This document shows positions 31,684-35,817 of a stretch of DNA of 35,817 nt, piece after piece (the first letter of the stretch is position 1; every line of letters starts with the position of its first letter). This stretch comes from Flavobacteriaceae bacterium (GTDB lineage: Bacteria > Bacteroidota > Bacteroidia > Flavobacteriales > Flavobacteriaceae): positions 1-35,817 of the forward strand of contig PBJR01000004.1 in the NCBI GenBank assembly GCA_002721175.1, read 5' to 3'. The translations under genes were made by a program, and so were the position numbers. The notes under the pieces are model-generated. The model did no database searches. It worked only from the letters and a program-made list of their open reading frames with translations, and had not been told where the DNA came from.

Positions 31684-32241
31684 ATGAACGAAGAAGTTGA
31701 ATTTATTTTAGAGAGTGCTAAAGAATCAATGGAAAAAGCTTTGGAACATTTAGAAAAACAATTTGTAAATATTCGCGCTGGTAAGGCTAGCCCATCCATG
31801 CTTGGAAGTGTTAGTTTGGAATATTATGGCACTCAAGCACCATTATCCCAGGTTGCGAATGTAAATACTCCTGACGGAAAGACAATTACTGTTCAGCCAT
31901 GGGAAAAAGCGTTGCTCCAAGACATTGAGCATGCTATTGTGAACGCTAACCTTGGATTTAATCCGATGAATAATGGTGAGATTATCATAATTAACATTCC
32001 GCCATTAACACAAGAGCGCAGAAAGGAGTTGGCCAAACAAGCAAAATCGGAAGCAGAAGAAGCTAAAATCTCAATTCGTGGCTCAAGAAAAGAAGCTAAC
32101 AAAGACTTGAAAAAAATAGAAGATATCTCAGAAGATTTTAAAAAAAATACGGAAAAAGATATCCAAGAAATGACAGATCTTTATACAAACAAAGTTGATT
32201 CCCTATTTGCTGCTAAAGAAAAAGAAATTTTAACAGTCTAA
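31684..32241 (+). CDS. frr: Ribosome recycling factor
   Basis: RRF works with EF-G to split post-termination ribosomes. The 185-aa protein has the two-domain pattern: helices at the ends (ESMEKALEHLEKQFVNIRAG) and a beta domain with ASPSMLGSVSLEYYGTQAPL and TPDGKTITVQPWEKALLQDI. IIINIPPLTQERRKELAKQA follows, and a helix returns at the C-terminus. Length is standard. It is coupled to pyrH by a 5-nt gap. Confidence 0.97.
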   Translation: MNEEVEFILESAKESMEKALEHLEKQFVNIRAGKASPSMLGSVSLEYYGTQAPLSQVANVNTPDGKTITVQPWEKALLQDIEHAIVNANLGFNPMNNGEIIIINIPPLTQERRKELAKQAKSEAEEAKISIRGSRKEANKDLKKIEDISEDFKKNTEKDIQEMTDLYTNKVDSLFAAKEKEILTV

Positions 32242-32305
32242 ACTATTTAACTTTTTTTTAAAGTTTCCTTTGAATTCTTTAAGCTAAGAATCCAATTCTT
32301 TTACA

Positions 32306-32313
32306 TAACTTTG
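32306..32313 (+). promoter_or_regulatory. Bacteroidetes-type -7 box upstream of the MMPL gene
   Basis: TAACTTTG fits TAnnTTTG, 17 nt before the ATG of the RND/MMPL gene. No TTG box at the right distance was found. Only the -7 element is supported. Confidence 0.35.
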
Positions 32314-32330
32314 GCATCTTTTAATTCAAG

Positions 32331-34661
32331 ATGTTTAAAAAAGAATCTACAAATTTTTGGGACACACTAGCAAGAATAATTCTTAGAAACCGGATTTTAA
32401 TTCTTTGCCTTCTGACTCTTTTTACACTCCTGATGATTTCGCAATGGAAGAATATGAAATTTAGTTTTACTGAAGCAAATTTGCTGCCAGATAAACACCC
32501 TGTTAATGTTGAATATAATAAGTTTTTGAAGGTTTTTGGAGAGGAAGGTAATGTAATTGTATTAGCAATAAAAGATAAAAATCTCTATTCAATAGATAAA
32601 ATTAATGCTTGGAATAACTTATCCAAATCGCTGAGTAAAAATAAAAATATTGAAAATATTATCTCACTTCAAAATCTAAAAAATTTAATTAGAAATGATA
32701 TCACTAAGCAATTTGATTTTACTCCGCTAATTAAAGATTCAATCAAGTCCAGCGAAGAACTTATTAAGCTAAAAAGTACCATTAATGATGAATTACCGTT
32801 CTACAAAAACATGGTTTTTAGTGAAAACCGTGACGCTATTCGATCTATACTATTCTTAAAAAAAGCTGTTGTTAATACATCTAAAAGAAAAGATTTTGTG
32901 TTGAACAATTTAATCCCAAAAATTGAAAAATTTGAGAAAAAAACTGGAATGAATGTTCGTGTATCTGGGATGCCTTACATAAGAACGATGAACTCAAAAA
33001 ATATCATTTCCGAAATTGAAATATTTATAATTGCGGCTGTTTCAATAACCTCATTGATTTTTTTCTTCTTTTTTCGCTCTGTAAGAGCTACACTTATTTC
33101 GATGTTTGTTGTTGTAATTGGAGTTATGTGGACTTTTGGAATCTTAGGGGCTTTAAGATATGAAATTACTGTTCTTTCCGCCTTAATTCCGCCAGTAATA
33201 ATTGTTATAGGAGTACCAAATTGTATTTTTCTAATCAATAAATATCAGCTCGAATTTATTAATCACGGAAACAAGATTAAATCATTACAGAGAATGATTG
33301 CTAAAATTGGTAATGCTACACTAATAACAAACTCAACAACTGCTTTGGGCTTTGCCACTTTTATTATAACAAAAAGTAAATTATTAACAGAGTTTGGTAC
33401 GGTAGCTTCCTTAAGTATAATGGCTGTTTTTATACTTTCAATACTTATTATTCCAATTATCTACAGCTATTTGCCGCGACCAAAAGAAATACATCTTGAA
33501 CACCTTAAAAAAAAATGGGTAAAGAGCTTGGGTGATTGGATTGAAAATGCAGTTATAAATAAAAACATTAAAATTTATACTACATCTATCCTACTTACAC
33601 TTTTTGCTATTGCTGGATTGTCACTAATTAAAACCTCTGGAAGTCTACTTGAAGATATGCCCAAAAATGCTGCATTCTACAAAGACATAGAATTTTATGA
33701 AAAGGAATTCAAAGGCATAATGCCAATTGAAATTGTAATAAAGACAAACAAGCCTGGAGGTATACTTAGATCCTCTGCTTTAAGAAAAATGAATACTTTA
33801 GAAAAAGTTATAAAGGAAATTCCACAATTATCTGAGCCGATTTCAGTAGTTAGTATTGCAAAATACTTCCGTCAAGCTTACTGGGGTGGTGATTCAAAAT
33901 ACTACTCATTACCTACAAAACTTGAAGGTTTCGGAATGAATTCATATGTAAAGCGGTCCAAATCAAACTTGAGCTTAGTAAAAAATTATGTAGACTCAAC
34001 CGGGCAATATGCAAGAATCACTACTTATATTAAAAATTCTGGAATTGATCAAATGGATCAAATTGAAGGAATACTTAGTGATAAAATATCTGAATTATTT
34101 GATAATGAAAACTATGAAGTTTTAATTACTGGTAAGGCGTATATTTTTGAAAAAGGAACAAGGTTCCTTATTAAGAATCTAGTTCTTTCTCTTGGTCTTG
34201 CCATTTTACTAATCTCGATATTTATGGCCTACATGTTTCGTTCACTTAAAATGATTCTTATATCATTAGTCCCTAATTTAATTCCTCTATTAATAACCGC
34301 AGGGATAATGGGGTTTTTTGGAGTTTCAATTAAGCCCTCAACTGTGCTAGTATTTAGTATAGCCTTCGGAATCTCAGTCGATGATACAATCCATTTTCTG
34401 GCAAAATACCGCCAGGAACTTATCTCCAATTCGTGGCATACAAAAAAATCTGTTTTAAATGCACTTAGAGAAACTGGAATAAGTATGTTTTACACATCTG
34501 TTGTTTTATTTTTTGGCTTTTCAGTATTTATAACGTCTGATTATGGAGGTACTGTAGCACTTGGAGCACTAATTTCTGGAACTCTTTTATTAGCTATGTT
34601 AGCAAACTTATTACTACTACCAAAATTGCTTATTTCTCTAAGAAATGGAGTTAATAATTAA
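32331..34661 (+). CDS. MMPL/RND-superfamily transporter
   Basis: The 776-aa inner-membrane protein has the RND layout. Helix 1 (about 20-37) is followed by a periplasmic loop of about 180 residues, then five helices (about 225-375). This is repeated as helix 7 (about 415-432), a second loop, and five helices (about 620-770). SALIPPVIIVIGVPNCIFLI and VLVFSIAFGISVDDTIHFLAKYRQE are the paired helix-4 blocks; the second carries the Asp-Asp typical of proton relay in RND proteins. Substrates of this SSD/MMPL subgroup include lipids and hopanoids, but nothing here identifies one. It sits between frr and asnS and has a possible promoter of its own. Confidence 0.9.
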   Translation: MFKKESTNFWDTLARIILRNRILILCLLTLFTLLMISQWKNMKFSFTEANLLPDKHPVNVEYNKFLKVFGEEGNVIVLAIKDKNLYSIDKINAWNNLSKSLSKNKNIENIISLQNLKNLIRNDITKQFDFTPLIKDSIKSSEELIKLKSTINDELPFYKNMVFSENRDAIRSILFLKKAVVNTSKRKDFVLNNLIPKIEKFEKKTGMNVRVSGMPYIRTMNSKNIISEIEIFIIAAVSITSLIFFFFFRSVRATLISMFVVVIGVMWTFGILGALRYEITVLSALIPPVIIVIGVPNCIFLINKYQLEFINHGNKIKSLQRMIAKIGNATLITNSTTALGFATFIITKSKLLTEFGTVASLSIMAVFILSILIIPIIYSYLPRPKEIHLEHLKKKWVKSLGDWIENAVINKNIKIYTTSILLTLFAIAGLSLIKTSGSLLEDMPKNAAFYKDIEFYEKEFKGIMPIEIVIKTNKPGGILRSSALRKMNTLEKVIKEIPQLSEPISVVSIAKYFRQAYWGGDSKYYSLPTKLEGFGMNSYVKRSKSNLSLVKNYVDSTGQYARITTYIKNSGIDQMDQIEGILSDKISELFDNENYEVLITGKAYIFEKGTRFLIKNLVLSLGLAILLISIFMAYMFRSLKMILISLVPNLIPLLITAGIMGFFGVSIKPSTVLVFSIAFGISVDDTIHFLAKYRQELISNSWHTKKSVLNALRETGISMFYTSVVLFFGFSVFITSDYGGTVALGALISGTLLLAMLANLLLLPKLLISLRNGVNN

Positions 34662-34743
34662 AATTTTTCAAAAAAACTTTAATAAAAATCAAGTTCAGTT
34701 GACCAAAAAAGAATAAGACGAAGAAACAATAATACTAAAGTTT

Positions 34744-34751
34744 TATATTTG
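34744..34751 (+). promoter_or_regulatory. Bacteroidetes-type -7 box upstream of asnS
   Basis: TATATTTG fits TAnnTTTG, 14 nt upstream of the first asnS ATG. No TTG is present at about 20 nt upstream, so support is partial. Confidence 0.4.
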
Positions 34752-34765
34752 TACTTATTCTGTTT

Positions 34766-35817
34766 ATGATGTATACTACAATAGCCAAACTATTAGAAGG
34801 AAAAATAAAAAACCCCTCTGTTCAGGTCAAAGGTTGGGTGAAATCGTTCAGGGCCAAGAGGTTTGTCTCACTAAATGATGGATCATGTTTGAGAGATATC
34901 CAATGTGTAATAGATTTTGAGAAAACGGATTCTGTACTAATAGAAAAGATTAATGTAGGAGCTGCATTATGTATAGACGGAAAATTAATCAAAAGTCAGG
35001 GTGAAGGCCAAGAGTTTGAAATAAAAGTCTCAAATATTGAAATATTAGGTGAAGCTGACCCCCTGAAAATTTCTAAGACAATTTTACAACCCAAAAAACA
35101 CTCTCTTGAATTTTTAAGAGAGCAGGCTCATTTACGTTCAAGAACAAAAACTTTCGGAGCAGTAATGCGACTACGATCATCGCTTTCTTTTGCAATTCAC
35201 AAATATTTTAATGAAAATGGATTTTACAACATGCACAGTCCTATTATCACAGGTACGGATGCAGAAGGGGCTGGCGAAATGTTTAGAGTGACTACATTGG
35301 ATGTAAAAAAAGAATTTCGCTCAGACGATAATAAAGTTGATTTTAGCAAGGACTTTTTTGGTAAAGAAACCAATCTAACTGTGTCGGGTCAACTTGAAGC
35401 TGAGACGTATGCAATGGGGCTCGGGAAAGTATATACATTTGGCCCCACATTCAGAGCTGAAAATTCAAATACCTCTAGACATCTAGCTGAGTTTTGGATG
35501 ATTGAGCCAGAAGTCGCCTTTATGGACTTGAATGGTAACATGAAACTAGCTGAAGATTTTCTAAAGACTGTAATTAAATCTGTTATCAAAACCAATAAAA
35601 ATGACTTAGATTTTCTTGAAAAACGCCTTGTTCAGGAAGAAAAAAGAAAACCTGAAAATGAGAGAAATCCAATGTTATTAATAGAAAAATTAAGATTTGT
35701 TGTAGACAACAGTTTCAAGCGTATCAGTTACAGCGAGGCTTTTGAAATCTTGAAAAAATCAAAACCAAACAAAAAGAAAAAATTTAAATACCTGATTGAT
35801 AAATGGGGGGCTGATTT
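34766..35817 (+). CDS. asnS: Asparaginyl-tRNA synthetase, 3' end outside the window
   Basis: AsnS charges tRNA-Asn. This frame is missing from the ORF track because it has no stop before the window ends, but it is open for about 350 codons. The N-terminal OB-fold anticodon-binding domain is seen in VQVKGWVKSFRAKRFVSLND, and the class II core begins at HLRSRTKTFGAVMRLRSSL. Motif 2 is FGPTFRAENSNTSRHLAEFW followed by MIEPE, diagnostic for AsnS rather than AspS. Two adjacent ATGs (34766, 34769) could each be the start; I give the first. The final catalytic motif 3 is beyond the window. Confidence 0.96.
   Translation, partial: MMYTTIAKLLEGKIKNPSVQVKGWVKSFRAKRFVSLNDGSCLRDIQCVIDFEKTDSVLIEKINVGAALCIDGKLIKSQGEGQEFEIKVSNIEILGEADPLKISKTILQPKKHSLEFLREQAHLRSRTKTFGAVMRLRSSLSFAIHKYFNENGFYNMHSPIITGTDAEGAGEMFRVTTLDVKKEFRSDDNKVDFSKDFFGKETNLTVSGQLEAETYAMGLGKVYTFGPTFRAENSNTSRHLAEFWMIEPEVAFMDLNGNMKLAEDFLKTVIKSVIKTNKNDLDFLEKRLVQEEKRKPENERNPMLLIEKLRFVVDNSFKRISYSEAFEILKKSKPNKKKKFKYLIDKWGAD

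Noticed and set aside
35389-35595. Minus-strand 68-aa ORF near the window end
   Set aside because: It is antisense to the class II catalytic core of asnS, which is strongly conserved in the plus strand.
1-35817. CRISPR arrays, insertion sequences, prophage, toxin-antitoxin or restriction systems
   Set aside because: No regularly spaced repeats, transposase, integrase, phage structural or nuclease/methyltransferase genes were seen.

Overview
The window looks like chromosomal DNA from a low-GC member of the Bacteroidota, most likely a marine Flavobacteriaceae relative. The evidence is the very AT-rich base composition, the near absence of Shine-Dalgarno sequences, promoter-like TAnnTTTG boxes with an upstream TTG, families typical of the group (DUF5916, DUF4956/DUF2490, ACR3 with a low-Mr phosphatase-type ArsC), and the gene order rplM-rpsI-rpsB-tsf-pyrH-frr-(MMPL)-asnS. 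No rRNA, IS element, prophage, integrase or CRISPR array is visible.

Layout. (1) 1-4.5 kb: an accessory-looking stretch between tRNA-Pro(GGG) and tRNA-Ala(GGC). It holds a two-gene arsenic detoxification operon (arsC then acr3, minus strand), then a run of very small, mostly membrane-spanning ORFs, a lysine-rich coiled-coil protein and a lipoprotein version of RidA. Several of these small ORFs are missing from the supplied ORF track. (2) 4.7-7.4 kb, plus strand: queD, lpxH, and a DUF4956/DUF2490 membrane plus outer-membrane pair. (3) 7.4-12.3 kb, minus strand: MFS exporter, recJ, OsmC-like peroxidase, rsmI and tsaB. (4) 12.3-17.9 kb, minus strand: a complete MacAB-TolC-like ABC export operon with two different permeases. 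(5) 18-25.3 kb, minus strand: a CapA-like secreted protein, then the distal part of an aa3/caa3-type cytochrome c oxidase locus. In transcription order this is cyoE, two subunit III genes, subunit IV, an unknown membrane protein, a cysteine-free SCO-like protein, SCO, DUF420 and a small CSMC membrane protein. A good promoter sits just upstream of cyoE. Subunits I and II are not in the window. (6) 25.4-28 kb, minus strand: a large DUF5916 outer-membrane protein with a CBM9-like N-terminal domain. (7) 28.2-35.8 kb, plus strand: the ribosomal protein and translation block (L13, S9, S2, EF-Ts, UMP kinase, ribosome recycling factor), an MMPL/RND transporter, and a 3'-truncated asnS that runs off the window and is absent from the ORF track.

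How the genes work together. The cox cluster combines heme O synthesis (cyoE), core and accessory oxidase subunits, and copper-delivery factors (SCO, DUF420), so it reads as an oxidase assembly operon. Most genes in that cluster, in the ABC exporter and in the recJ-MFS pair are 0-30 nt apart or overlap by 4 or 8 nt, suggesting translational coupling. Several ORF-track starts were corrected to internal ATGs: recJ, osmC, MFS, pyrH, cox subunit IV and the 57-aa ORF.

I do not see a clearly new multi-gene defence or biosynthetic system. The parts that most deserve a second look are the small-membrane-protein cluster between the two tRNAs, the Cys-less SCO paralogue with the unknown 234-aa protein inside the cox locus, the lipoprotein RidA, and the DUF4956-DUF2490 pair lacking its usual polyphosphate polymerase partner.
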